NCBI GenBank assembly: GCA_003517915.1
Contig: DOZQ01000161.1
Location: 1-16,726 of the forward strand
DNA: 16,726 bases
Direction: 5' to 3'
Source: Oscillospiraceae bacterium
GTDB lineage: Bacteria > Bacillota > Clostridia > Oscillospirales > Acutalibacteraceae
In this document: in pieces, positions 1-7,056 of the stretch
Layout: each line of letters opens with the position of its first letter
Numbering within the stretch: the stretch's first letter is position 1
The notes under the pieces: generated by a model
Databases searched by the model: none
Told to the model about the DNA's origin: nothing
What the model saw: the letters and a program-made list of their open reading frames with translations, nothing else
Program-made: the position numbers and the translations under genes

Positions 1-1248
1 GCTGAGTTTCTTCTTTCTAAACAGCAATACGCCGACATCACCGGCAGAGATCAGGGCAGGCATAATGTGCTGGCCTATCACATCTGTCAGGCGTTCAAGC
101 CCGGTGAGATTACGCCGGAGCTTGCAAACAAATTGGGCTATGAGCTGGCAATGCGTTTTACCAAAGGGCGCCACGCCTTTATTGTCGCCACGCACATCGA
201 CAAGCGCCATGTTCACAACCATATTGTATTCAACTCAACGACGCTGGACTGCACGAAAAAGTTTGACGACCCAAAGCGTTCGGGCAAGATCATCAGGCGT
301 ATCTCCGATCAGATTTGCTTGGAGAACGGCCTGTCAGTCATAGATAATCCGAAGCCCGCGCGGGGCCATTACGGAACCTGGCTGGGCGACGAAAAGAAGC
401 CCTCCCAGCGCGATAAGCTCATGACGCATATTGACGATGCGCTCGATAAGAAGCCCGCCGATTTTGACGCTTTCCTCAAATTGATGGAAGCCTCCGGCTA
501 TGAGGTAAAGCGGCGCGGTCGCCGTGTCTCTTTCCGTGGCGACGGCAAAGGATTCCTGTGCCTGCGCTCACTGAAAGACGATTATACCGAGGACGCTATC
601 CGCGAGAGGATTTCGGGCGACCGTCCGGTACCGGCGAAGCGCAAGACCGCCGCGACGATCCCGACGAAAAGGGTCAGCTTGCTCATTGATATTCAGAACT
701 CCATCAAGGCGAAGAACTCGCCCGGATATGTGAGATGGGCAAAGATTTTCAATCTCAAACAAGCGGCGCAAACCCTATTGTTTTTGCAGGATAATGACCT
801 CACCGAGTTTGATGTTTTACAGGAAAAAGCGCAGAAAGCGAAAGATGATTTCAACAATATTTCTGTCCGTATCAATGCCGCCGACAGCCGCATGAAAGAG
901 ATAACCACTTTGCAAAAGCACATCGGCACTTACAGCAAGACAAAAGATATTTTCGCTGCCTACCGCAAGTCCAAATACAGCAAGAAATACCTTGCAGAGC
1001 ATGAGCAGGCTATCACCGCCCATAGGGCAGCGAAGCAGTATTTCAACGAGCTGAACCTTGAGAAGCTCCCGACCATAAAGAGCTTGCAGACCGAGTACGC
1101 CACCCTCTCCGCTGATAAAAAGAAGCTGTATGCGGAATATCGTGTATCACGGAAATTCATGCAGGATATTCTTACTGCGAAGCAGAACGCAGAACAGCTT
1201 TTGAACTATCGTGATATGGCGAAAGAAAAAGAAACCGAAAGGGATTGA
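1..1248 (+). CDS. MobA/MobL-type conjugative relaxase, 5' end missing
   Basis: The frame is open from the first base, so the true start lies left of the window; 415 residues are visible. The nicking signature is clear: the three-histidine metal site HxDxxHxHxH around bases 193-225 (His65, His70, His72, His74 of the visible part) followed by IVFN. Upstream is the family-typical stretch with YHICQAFKPGEITPE. The catalytic Tyr would be in the missing N-terminus. After about residue 200 the protein becomes Lys/Glu-rich and probably helical or coiled, as in relaxases of Firmicute conjugative elements. Known role of the family: nicking at oriT and leading the transferred strand into the recipient. 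It ends at TGA 1248 in a charged tail. A GTG at base 67 is not the start, because relaxase-like sequence continues upstream of it. Confidence 0.9.
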   Translation, partial: AEFLLSKQQYADITGRDQGRHNVLAYHICQAFKPGEITPELANKLGYELAMRFTKGRHAFIVATHIDKRHVHNHIVFNSTTLDCTKKFDDPKRSGKIIRRISDQICLENGLSVIDNPKPARGHYGTWLGDEKKPSQRDKLMTHIDDALDKKPADFDAFLKLMEASGYEVKRRGRRVSFRGDGKGFLCLRSLKDDYTEDAIRERISGDRPVPAKRKTAATIPTKRVSLLIDIQNSIKAKNSPGYVRWAKIFNLKQAAQTLLFLQDNDLTEFDVLQEKAQKAKDDFNNISVRINAADSRMKEITTLQKHIGTYSKTKDIFAAYRKSKYSKKYLAEHEQAITAHRAAKQYFNELNLEKLPTIKSLQTEYATLSADKKKLYAEYRVSRKFMQDILTAKQNAEQLLNYRDMAKEKETERD

Positions 1249-1259
1249 GATTTATTTTT

Positions 1260-1376
1260 ATGAGCAATAAAGCCCCCGCAGGGGGCGCGGCAGACGGCGC
1301 AGCCGGATTAAGAAAACGACCGCCAGCAGCGGCCGTTTTCAGAGGGATTGGGACACTTCCCAACAAGCGTTTTTGA
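1260..1376 (+). CDS. possible 38-residue ORF downstream of relaxase
   Basis: An ATG at 1260 opens a 38-codon frame rich in Ala, Gly, Pro and Arg, starting MSNKAPAGG and ending in NKRF. It has no convincing Shine-Dalgarno: the closest purine run, AAAGGGA, is about 17 bases upstream. Most of it overlaps the hairpins at 1272-1363, so the composition may come from structured DNA rather than coding selection. I do not recognise a family. It may instead be a relic of a longer relaxase C-terminus in another frame. Confidence 0.25.
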   Translation: MSNKAPAGGAADGAAGLRKRPPAAAVFRGIGTLPNKRF

Positions 1377-1404
1377 AATAGGCAAGCCTATTTCATTGCT
1401 TGCC
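1272..1404. repeat. cluster of inverted repeats between relaxase and cargo
   Basis: Several inverted repeats follow one another. 1272-1286: six-base arms GCCCCC/GGGGGC with a three-base loop. 1313-1339: AAAACG-A-CCGC/GCGG-C-CGTTTT with one mismatch. 1348-1363: TTGGGA/TCCCAA with loop CACT, followed by TTTTT at 1370-1374. 1375-1394: perfect nine-base arms GAAATAGGC/GCCTATTTC separated by AA. 1381-1404: seven-base arms GGCAAGC/GCTTGCC, which compete with the previous pair. The group probably includes a terminator for the relaxase transcript; the last two could be alternative structures or a protein site. Confidence 0.6.
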
Positions 1405-1443
1405 AAGGTCTTAAGCAACAACGGGAAAAACATACAAAACGCT

Positions 1444-1463
1444 ATTGACTGAATTCGCTCAAT
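1444..1463. promoter_or_regulatory. putative TetR operator over -35 and spacer
   Basis: The pseudo-palindrome ATTGA-CT-GAATTC-GC-TCAAT has 16 of 20 positions self-complementary around the GAA/TTC centre. It covers the -35 box and most of the spacer of the promoter at 1445-1473, where bound protein would block RNA polymerase. A related 18-mer lies at 6266-6283 next to the TetR gene. Inference: binding site of the TetR protein encoded at 5574. Confidence 0.6.
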
Positions 1464-1473
1464 GATATATACT
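1445..1473 (+). promoter_or_regulatory. sigma-A type promoter of the cargo operon
   Basis: TTGACT (1445-1450) and TATACT (1468-1473) are exactly 17 bases apart, one mismatch each from the vegetative consensus. It sits about 60 bases upstream of the aldo/keto reductase start and no other gene lies between, so it should drive the whole first cargo run. Confidence 0.75.
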
Positions 1474-1534
1474 CTTTATATCCTTTGAAAAACTGTGAAA
1501 ACAAACCAATGCATGGATATAAGGAGGGGTGCTT

Positions 1535-2746
1535 ATGAATTATAGAACAAACCCCAAAAACGGAGATCAGCTTTCGATGCTCGGGTTTGGGTGTATGCGA
1601 TTTTCAGATAGTCTTGCGGGGTCTTTTGGCATTGGCGGTTTTGATAAGCAAAAAGCGGAAGATTTAATAAAAGCAGCTATTGAAAAAGGTGTAAATTATT
1701 TTGATACTGCCTATGTTTATGGTGCAAGCGAAGAAGTTTTGGGAAATACATTGTCAAAATATGGCGTTCGGGAAAAAGTATACATAGCAACAAAGCTGCC
1801 CCTTTTAATGTGCCGCAGTAAATCGGATTTAGACAAATACTTCAATCGTCAGTTGGAACGCTTGCAAACGGACTATATCGACTACTATCTGTTCCATATG
1901 CTTTCTGATATGGCAGAGTGGGATAAACTCTGCGGATGGGACGTTAAGACATGGATTGAAGAGAAGAAAGCCACAGGAAAAATTAAGGAAATCGGATTTT
2001 CATTTCATGGTTCACAGGGTGAATTTCTATCACTTTTGGATGCTTATGATTGGGATTTTGTGCAGATTCAGTACAACTACTCCGATGAAAATTTTCAAGC
2101 GGGTGTGACAGGTCTTAAAAAGGCTGCTTCCAAAGGGATGCCAGTTATCATAATGGAGCCGCTGTTAGGCGGAAAGCTGGCTAATTCTTTGCCTAAGTCT
2201 GCGGTAGAATGCTTTCATCAGTCAAACCCGAATATTACGCCGGTGGCTTGGGCGCTGCAATGGTTATGGAATCAGCCGGAGGTTACAGTAGTTTTGAGTG
2301 GAATGAATCAAATGTCCCAATTAGACGAAAATCTCCAGACCGCTGAAACCTCAGAGCCGGGTATGTTGTCGCAAGGAGAGCTTGAAGTTTATAGGGAAGT
2401 AAAAAACATATTCAGTGCTTCCAACAAAATTCCTTGTACGGGGTGTCACTATTGCACGCCTTGCCCGTATGGAGTGGACATACCGAGCTGCTTTACCGCG
2501 TATAACACATACTGTTCTATAAGCAAGAATCAGGGTTTCCTACAATATGCAATGGGCACTCTGCTTTCAAGTACTCCCGGCTACGCAGGATTATGCAAAA
2601 AATGTGGTAAATGTGAAAAGCATTGCCCCCAGCATATTGAGATTAGAAACGCTTTGTCCGAGGTGGCAAGGGAAATGGAAAAAACCGTTTTCAAAATATC
2701 GAGTTTCGGTATGAAAGCATATAACAGATTGAAATCAAAAAAATGA
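1535..2746 (+). CDS. aldo/keto reductase with C-terminal two-[4Fe-4S] domain
   Basis: 403 residues. The start is ATG 1535, seven bases after AAGGAGG (1521-1527); an upstream in-frame GTG at 1529 overlaps the ribosome binding site and is unlikely. Residues 1-275 form an NAD(P)H-dependent aldo/keto reductase barrel with the full catalytic tetrad: Asp57, Tyr62 (in FDTAYVYG), Lys87 (TKLP) and His121 (LFH). The C-terminal part is a ferredoxin-like domain with C301xxC304xxC307xxC310P and C354xxC357xxC360xxxC364P. Such dicluster members are common in anaerobes; their substrates are mostly unknown. The clusters suggest electron exchange with a ferredoxin or flavin partner rather than only hydride transfer, which fits the flavoprotein genes downstream. 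First gene of the cargo operon, behind the regulated promoter. Cytoplasmic; no signal peptide. Confidence 0.9.
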   Translation: MNYRTNPKNGDQLSMLGFGCMRFSDSLAGSFGIGGFDKQKAEDLIKAAIEKGVNYFDTAYVYGASEEVLGNTLSKYGVREKVYIATKLPLLMCRSKSDLDKYFNRQLERLQTDYIDYYLFHMLSDMAEWDKLCGWDVKTWIEEKKATGKIKEIGFSFHGSQGEFLSLLDAYDWDFVQIQYNYSDENFQAGVTGLKKAASKGMPVIIMEPLLGGKLANSLPKSAVECFHQSNPNITPVAWALQWLWNQPEVTVVLSGMNQMSQLDENLQTAETSEPGMLSQGELEVYREVKNIFSASNKIPCTGCHYCTPCPYGVDIPSCFTAYNTYCSISKNQGFLQYAMGTLLSSTPGYAGLCKKCGKCEKHCPQHIEIRNALSEVAREMEKTVFKISSFGMKAYNRLKSKK

Positions 2747-2778
2747 CGCTAAACAACTAATTTAGTGGAGGTAATGAC

Positions 2779-3312
2779 ATGGAAACAATGAACACAATCA
2801 ACAGAAGAAAGTCAGTCAGAAGCTACACAGGCGAAAAGATTTCAGAGAGTATTTTGCAGATTATATTAAAAGCCGCGAACGAAGCCCCTGTTGGTATGGG
2901 CAAGTACGAAAACGTACACCTGACTGTTATCGAAAATCAAGAACTGTTGCAGGCAATCAATGAAGGCGCTGCCAAAATGTTCGGACAGCCGGATATGCAA
3001 CCTTTATACGGAGCACCCACTTACATTCTCGTTTCCGAAAAACCCAGCCGTGATAGCATTGGTAATATTGAATATTCCAACGCCGCAATCATTGTACACA
3101 ACATGGCTTTAGCAGCCGTAGACCTCGGCGTGGGAACCTGCTACATTTGGGGAGCGACAACCGCTTTGGGCGCAAATCCAGCCTTAATCAAACAGCTTAA
3201 TTTGCCGGATGGCTTTTTTCCCTGCTGTGGAATCATTGTAGGCGTCACGACCGAGCAATACACCGTCCGTGATTTTCCCGATAACCGTATAGAAACAGTC
3301 TATCTGCAATGA
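2779..3312 (+). CDS. nitroreductase family FMN oxidoreductase, small form
   Basis: 177 residues from ATG 2779, with GGAGG (2766-2770) eight bases before it. The N-terminus NRRKSVRSYTGEKIS is the FMN-phosphate-contacting segment of the nitroreductase family (PF00881); mid-protein NAAIIVHNMALAAVDLGVGTCYIWG and the C-terminal GIIVGVTTE strand also match. Family members are FMN-binding homodimers using NAD(P)H to reduce nitroaromatics, quinones, enones or flavins; the substrate here cannot be read. It begins 32 bases after the aldo/keto reductase, so is probably co-transcribed. No signal peptide; cytoplasmic. Confidence 0.88.
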   Translation: METMNTINRRKSVRSYTGEKISESILQIILKAANEAPVGMGKYENVHLTVIENQELLQAINEGAAKMFGQPDMQPLYGAPTYILVSEKPSRDSIGNIEYSNAAIIVHNMALAAVDLGVGTCYIWGATTALGANPALIKQLNLPDGFFPCCGIIVGVTTEQYTVRDFPDNRIETVYLQ

Positions 3313-3375
3313 GTTAGCGAAAAGCTCAGAAAAACCATTGAAACGCAACCAAATAATTATTAGGAGGAAACAATC

Positions 3376-4092
3376 ATGGATCTCTACTCACCAATTTTCA
3401 CGCGCAAGTCAACTCGCAACTATGACATGACCCCGTTAGGCTCGGAAACACTCCAGCAGATCGAGAAACTTATTTCCGAAACAGCCCCACTGTTGCCTAA
3501 TTCTAAGATCACGCACAAAATTGTCGGACCGGAAGGTGCTAAAGGTATGGCACTTCCCAAAGCACCACACTTTATGCTCATTTCCGGCAAAGACCAACCC
3601 TTGCGAAGTGTTTGTGCCGGGTTTCTCTATCAGCGCGTAGAATTGTTTTTGTATTCGATGGGCTACGCCACAAACTGGCTTAGTACCCTCAAGAGTAAAC
3701 AGAACGACCCCGATTTCATTGTTGGATTTGCCTTTGGAAAACCCGCTGAACCCGCAACAAGAAAACTTGCCGAATTTGAGAGAAAATCTTTATCTGAGAT
3801 TGCCAAAGGTACAGATTCCCGCTTGGAAGCAGTTCGGTTAGCCCCGTCAGGATTGAATAAGCAACCGTGGTATTTTACTGTGGACGGTAACGCTGTTCAT
3901 GTCTATTACCAAAAGAGCTTGGGCGGTCTGATGGGTATGATGTATAAACTCACCGCCGTAGATGTAGGGCTTGCTCTGTGCCACATGGCGGTAGCCAGCG
4001 AACACGAAGGAAAGCCGTTCCTGTTCAATCCAAACAGAAAAAATCCACCAGCACCACCGAAAAACTTTACCTATATCGGCACTGTGGAGTAG
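3376..4092 (+). CDS. nitroreductase family protein, TM1586-like
   Basis: 238 residues from ATG 3376, behind AGGAGG (3362-3367). It opens with FTRKSTRNYDMTPL, and the second half carries RLEAVRLAPSGLNKQPW followed by DVGLALCHMAVASE, the pattern of the TM1586-type putative nitroreductases (PF14512) that are longer and diverge from the classic form. Flavin use is expected from the family; activity is unassigned. It is not a simple duplicate of the gene before it: length and internal motifs differ. It lies 63 bases downstream in the same orientation with its own good ribosome binding site. Cytoplasmic. Confidence 0.82.
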   Translation: MDLYSPIFTRKSTRNYDMTPLGSETLQQIEKLISETAPLLPNSKITHKIVGPEGAKGMALPKAPHFMLISGKDQPLRSVCAGFLYQRVELFLYSMGYATNWLSTLKSKQNDPDFIVGFAFGKPAEPATRKLAEFERKSLSEIAKGTDSRLEAVRLAPSGLNKQPWYFTVDGNAVHVYYQKSLGGLMGMMYKLTAVDVGLALCHMAVASEHEGKPFLFNPNRKNPPAPPKNFTYIGTVE

Positions 4093-4145
4093 AGAGCGCC
4101 TATTCATAGTTAGTCTCCTAATAAAAATGAAGGAAGGTTTGTATT

Positions 4146-4583
4146 ATGGCAAAGAAAGAAAAGAAAAAGTGGAGTACAAGGAAAAAAGTTATTGTTTCCG
4201 TAGCAGGTGCGGTGGTTGCTGTGGGCGTAATTGGCGGAGCGATGGTTTTACCTGGTATGCTTGAATACCAACGAATTATTTCAGAAATTGAGATTAGAAC
4301 GCCGGATATGACCAAAATCGGGGACGGCACATACAATGGTTTTTTTGATGCAATCGAGATATCTGCCGATGTGGACGTTACTGTGAAAGACCACAGAATC
4401 ACCGATATAGTGATTAACAATCATTATTATGGCTACGATAAAGCCCCTGCGGCCGAAGCGATTATAGTTGATGTAGTTGATAAGCAATCTTTGGAAGTGG
4501 ACACAGTTTCCGGCGCAACAAATAGCAGCAATGTTATTCTCAGCGCAATTCAGGTTGCCTTGGAAAGCGGAATCAACGAATGA
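4146..4583 (+). CDS. membrane-anchored FMN-binding domain protein (flavinylation target)
   Basis: 145 residues from ATG 4146, behind AAGGAAGG (4131-4138). A Lys-rich N-terminus (residues 2-14) precedes one hydrophobic helix at about 15-36, predicting an N-in anchor with the rest outside the membrane. Residues 55-142 are an FMN-binding domain (PF04205): KIGDGTYNGF, then DTVSGATNSS at 119-128. The SGAT motif is where ApbE attaches FMN covalently to Thr, here Thr125. The gene overlaps apbE by four bases (ATGA at 4580-4583), so target and modifying enzyme are translationally coupled. Likely role: one-domain extracytoplasmic flavin electron carrier. It resembles a single RnfG/NqrC-type module without the rest of those complexes. 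Confidence 0.88.
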   Translation: MAKKEKKKWSTRKKVIVSVAGAVVAVGVIGGAMVLPGMLEYQRIISEIEIRTPDMTKIGDGTYNGFFDAIEISADVDVTVKDHRITDIVINNHYYGYDKAPAAEAIIVDVVDKQSLEVDTVSGATNSSNVILSAIQVALESGINE

Positions 4584-5542
4584 TGTCGGCAAACGCTTAC
4601 GAAACGCAAGACTTCATCATGAATACCAATGTGGAGCAAAGAATCATTAGCGATTATGCGAGTGAAATCTATAGTGCCGCTGTGAAAGAGTTGCATAGAC
4701 TTGAAAATGCGATGAGCTTTTACAGGGAAGCAAGCGAGGTTTCACTCCTTAATCGCAATGTCGGCGGGGAACCTGTAAAGTTAAGCAAAGAAATGATGTT
4801 TGTTTTAGAGCAGGCAAAGCATTATTCACGGCTTTCAGAGAATGCTTTTAATATAATGCTATCCCCTCTTATTCAGCTTTGGAGAAAAGCGGGCGAAGAT
4901 AATAAAGTGCCATCGAATGACGATGTAGAGCGAACTCTAACGCTTTGTAGTGACGATAATCTGCTGTTAGACATAGATAAAGATACGGCATACCTAACGA
5001 AAAAAGGTAGCATGATTGATCTTGGTGGAATCGGGAAAGGGTATGCTGCTGATATTTGCTGTGATATTTACAAAGCTATGGGGGCTGCGTCAGCTTTTAT
5101 CAACTTAGGCGGCAATGTCAAAGCGATTGGCAATCGCGCTGATGGAAGTCCGTGGACTATTGGTATCCAGCATCCCGATAGGCCCAGAGGGAATTGTTAC
5201 TGTGCAATTATGTGTTCCGACGTTTCGGTGGTTACTTCCGGCGGTTATGAAAGGTATCAAGAGATAGACGGAGTAAAGTATCATCACATTTTAGATGGGG
5301 TAACAGGCTATCCGTCTGCAACCGATCTAAAAAGTGTTACGGTAATTTCCCATAGTTCTACACAGGCTGACGCTTTGTCAACAGCCGCATTTGTTATGGG
5401 ATTAGTAAAAGGCACTGATTTGATTTATGAATCAGGATGTGTTGGTGCAATATTCTTTACAGCCTCTAACGAGATTTATATGACAAAAAGAATTAGGCAG
5501 TATTTGAAATTACTTGAAAGATTTGCCTGCTATGAAGTTTAA
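4580..5542 (+). CDS. apbE: FAD:protein FMN transferase ApbE
   Basis: 320 residues. Diagnostic motifs: IDLGGIGKGYAAD, FINLGGNVKAIG, TSGGYERY with YHHILDGVTGYP, and the metal-binding STQADALSTAAFVMG. The enzyme splits FAD and transfers FMN to a Ser/Thr of an FMN-binding domain using Mg2+; the obvious target is the SGAT protein encoded just upstream. The start is ATG 4580 (or the next codon, 4583), overlapping the preceding stop as ATGA. Oddity: the domain begins almost at once (YETQDFIMNTNVEQRI) with no signal peptide or lipobox, and the same frame upstream is closed by TAG at 4523 with no hydrophobic segment, so this is not a miscalled start. A cytoplasmic ApbE is implied, whereas the predicted target domain faces outward. 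Confidence 0.92.
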   Translation: MMSANAYETQDFIMNTNVEQRIISDYASEIYSAAVKELHRLENAMSFYREASEVSLLNRNVGGEPVKLSKEMMFVLEQAKHYSRLSENAFNIMLSPLIQLWRKAGEDNKVPSNDDVERTLTLCSDDNLLLDIDKDTAYLTKKGSMIDLGGIGKGYAADICCDIYKAMGAASAFINLGGNVKAIGNRADGSPWTIGIQHPDRPRGNCYCAIMCSDVSVVTSGGYERYQEIDGVKYHHILDGVTGYPSATDLKSVTVISHSSTQADALSTAAFVMGLVKGTDLIYESGCVGAIFFTASNEIYMTKRIRQYLKLLERFACYEV

Positions 5543-5573
5543 TAGCAAATAGGAAAGAAAAGAGGTGTGGCTT

Positions 5574-6167
5574 GTGGCTAAGAAAAGAGTAACAAAACCA
5601 GTTGAAGAACGCAGGCAGGAAATCATTGGTACCGCTCGTGTGATGTTTACAGAAAACGGATTTGACGCAACCCAAATGGCAGATATATCCAATAAAATGA
5701 AGGTGGCCGCAGGGACAGTCTACCACTATTTTAAGTCAAAAACAGAGTTGCTCTATGCGGTTATTGACGAAATAACGAGCGAAAATACACAAGAAAAACA
5801 ACGGCTCTTGAATGAAACAGAGGGCTCTGCGATTGACCGTTTGAAATTTATCTTTACTGCGTTTGAGAATGGCGAACTGCATAGAGATTTGAGCAGTGGT
5901 TTTTTGAGCGACCCTGCAATCATTCAATATTATTTGACGAAAATGGCGAGTTCATATCTACTACTCTTTTCATCACTTATCGAACAAGGTAATGCGGATG
6001 GTTCATGGAGTTGTGAATACCCAACTGAAACTGCTATGTTTATTTTACAGGGAATGGCGGGAGTGATGGCTAAAGAGCAGGAACACAAGGATTCCCCGCA
6101 AGAAAGTAGTAAAAGGATTAAGGTGTACACAAAATTCGCTTTGCGGGTGTTAGATGTCGTGAAATAA
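5574..6167 (+). CDS. TetR/AcrR family transcriptional regulator
   Basis: 197 residues. I chose GTG 5574 (MAKKRVTKPVEERR) because AGAGG at 5561-5565 is eight bases upstream; an earlier GTG at 5565 overlaps that site. The N-terminal 60 residues are a TetR DNA-binding domain: helix with IIGTARVMFTENGF, helix-turn-helix ATQMADISNKMKVAAGTVYHYFKSK, then the linker to the ligand domain. The C-terminal helical domain is not assignable to a known ligand. It is the last gene of the first cargo run, 31 bases after apbE, and is followed by an intergenic operator-like palindrome. Related pseudo-palindromes at 1444-1463 and 6266-6283 make it the likely repressor of both runs and, through the first promoter, of itself. 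Confidence 0.9.
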   Translation: MAKKRVTKPVEERRQEIIGTARVMFTENGFDATQMADISNKMKVAAGTVYHYFKSKTELLYAVIDEITSENTQEKQRLLNETEGSAIDRLKFIFTAFENGELHRDLSSGFLSDPAIIQYYLTKMASSYLLLFSSLIEQGNADGSWSCEYPTETAMFILQGMAGVMAKEQEHKDSPQESSKRIKVYTKFALRVLDVVK

Positions 6168-6189
6168 GAATAGGCGTTTGGTGGGCAAT

Positions 6190-6254
6190 AAAATAACTGC
6201 TTTAGGTGTTGTTGATTTTCGTTTGACACTAACTATGCCGAAAGCAGTTACTTT
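6190..6254. repeat. long imperfect inverted repeat after the TetR gene
   Basis: Perfect ten-base arms TAACTGCTTT (6194-6203) and AAAGCAGTTA (6241-6250), extended on both sides with single mismatches to about 18 pairs; the loop contains TTGACA at 6223-6228. There is only TTTC, not a U-run, after the 3' arm, so it is a poor classical terminator. It may be an RNA stem that limits readthrough or a protein-binding dyad. Confidence 0.55.
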
Positions 6255-6265
6255 CAAAATGATTA

Positions 6266-6283
6266 TTGAATGAACTCAATCAA
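6266..6283. promoter_or_regulatory. second putative TetR operator
   Basis: The 18-mer TTGAATGAACTCAATCAA has 14 of 18 positions self-complementary and matches the site at 1445-1462 without gaps at most positions (shared form TTGANTGAANTCNNTCAA). It overlaps another inverted repeat, TCAATCA/TGATTGA at 6276-6293. It lies between the TetR gene and the hydrolase start. No convincing -35/-10 pair was seen around it, so the promoter for the second run is uncertain. Confidence 0.55.
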
Positions 6284-6315
6284 TTGTGATTGAAGCAATG
6301 GAGGCAGAGGGTACA

Positions 6316-7053
6316 ATGAAAAAATCTAAGATGAAAAGGGGGAAGAAAATGTTCTTATATATTGCGGCGGCGGTACTCGTTATTGTTGTTCTGGTATTTC
6401 TGTTTTACTACAATAAAGCGCTTCCAGAAGCATTAGAAATTGCCGAAACAATGGAAAAGGTCGGAAGTGACTATTATTTCAATGGCGACAGCGATGTTGG
6501 TTTTATTATTTTTTCGGGCGCTAAAGCAGATGAGAAAGCCTACGCATATTTAGCGAAGCTGTTACATGAAGCGGGTCATACCGTGGTGATACCAATGCCT
6601 GTACTTCATATGACCGCGACAGAAAGCCACGGTCTTGCAATCATAGAGTCAAACCCCAAAATAGAGAAATGGTTTTTAATCGGTCATTCTCTTGGCGGGT
6701 TGCCTATTACTCGAATTGCGCTTCAGCAACCACCCAAAGTACAGGGAATTGCGTACTTGGCATCGTATGTGCTTACAGGTTTAGAGGAGCTTGATATTCC
6801 AGTTATTCGTATAACTGCGAGTAATGATATGACAATGAATAAAGATATGATGAAAAGCAGTTCTGAGCATTTGCCCGACAACTCATTCGAAATTGAATTG
6901 GAAGGTGCTAATCATCAAGGCTTTGCTGCATATAAGGCTTTGGGGCGGGATGGCGAGGCAACTATATCATGGAAAGAACAGCAAGAACAGTCCGTTCTAT
7001 TAATCTTAGATTTTTTTGACCCTCATATTAGTAATGTTTCATTGGGGGATTAA
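6316..7053 (+). CDS. membrane-anchored alpha/beta hydrolase
   Basis: 245 residues from ATG 6316, with AGAGG (6306-6310) five bases before it and GGAGG slightly further up; an in-frame GTG at 6286 lies inside the operator-like repeat and is rejected. A Lys/Arg-rich start and a hydrophobic helix at about residues 12-32 predict an N-in anchor with the enzyme outside. The rest resembles Abhydrolase_5 (PF12695): FSGAKADEKAYAYLAKLL, nucleophile elbow GHSLGG (Ser125), acid candidate Asp171 in ITASNDM, and His200 in GANHQGF, so the triad looks complete. Members are serine esterases or lipases of mostly unknown substrate. It ends three bases before the next gene, so the two are surely co-expressed. 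Confidence 0.85.
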   Translation: MKKSKMKRGKKMFLYIAAAVLVIVVLVFLFYYNKALPEALEIAETMEKVGSDYYFNGDSDVGFIIFSGAKADEKAYAYLAKLLHEAGHTVVIPMPVLHMTATESHGLAIIESNPKIEKWFLIGHSLGGLPITRIALQQPPKVQGIAYLASYVLTGLEELDIPVIRITASNDMTMNKDMMKSSSEHLPDNSFEIELEGANHQGFAAYKALGRDGEATISWKEQQEQSVLLILDFFDPHISNVSLGD

Positions 7054-7056
7054 AGA

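Noticed and set aside
65..343. 92-codon frame overlapping the relaxase
   Set aside because: It lies inside the relaxase, whose frame has clear family motifs; the Arg/Ser-rich translation is typical of an out-of-frame shadow.
4118..4592. Minus-strand frames opposite the FMN-binding protein
   Set aside because: The plus strand carries a complete FMN-binding domain in a + strand operon; the minus frames show no motif or ribosome binding site.
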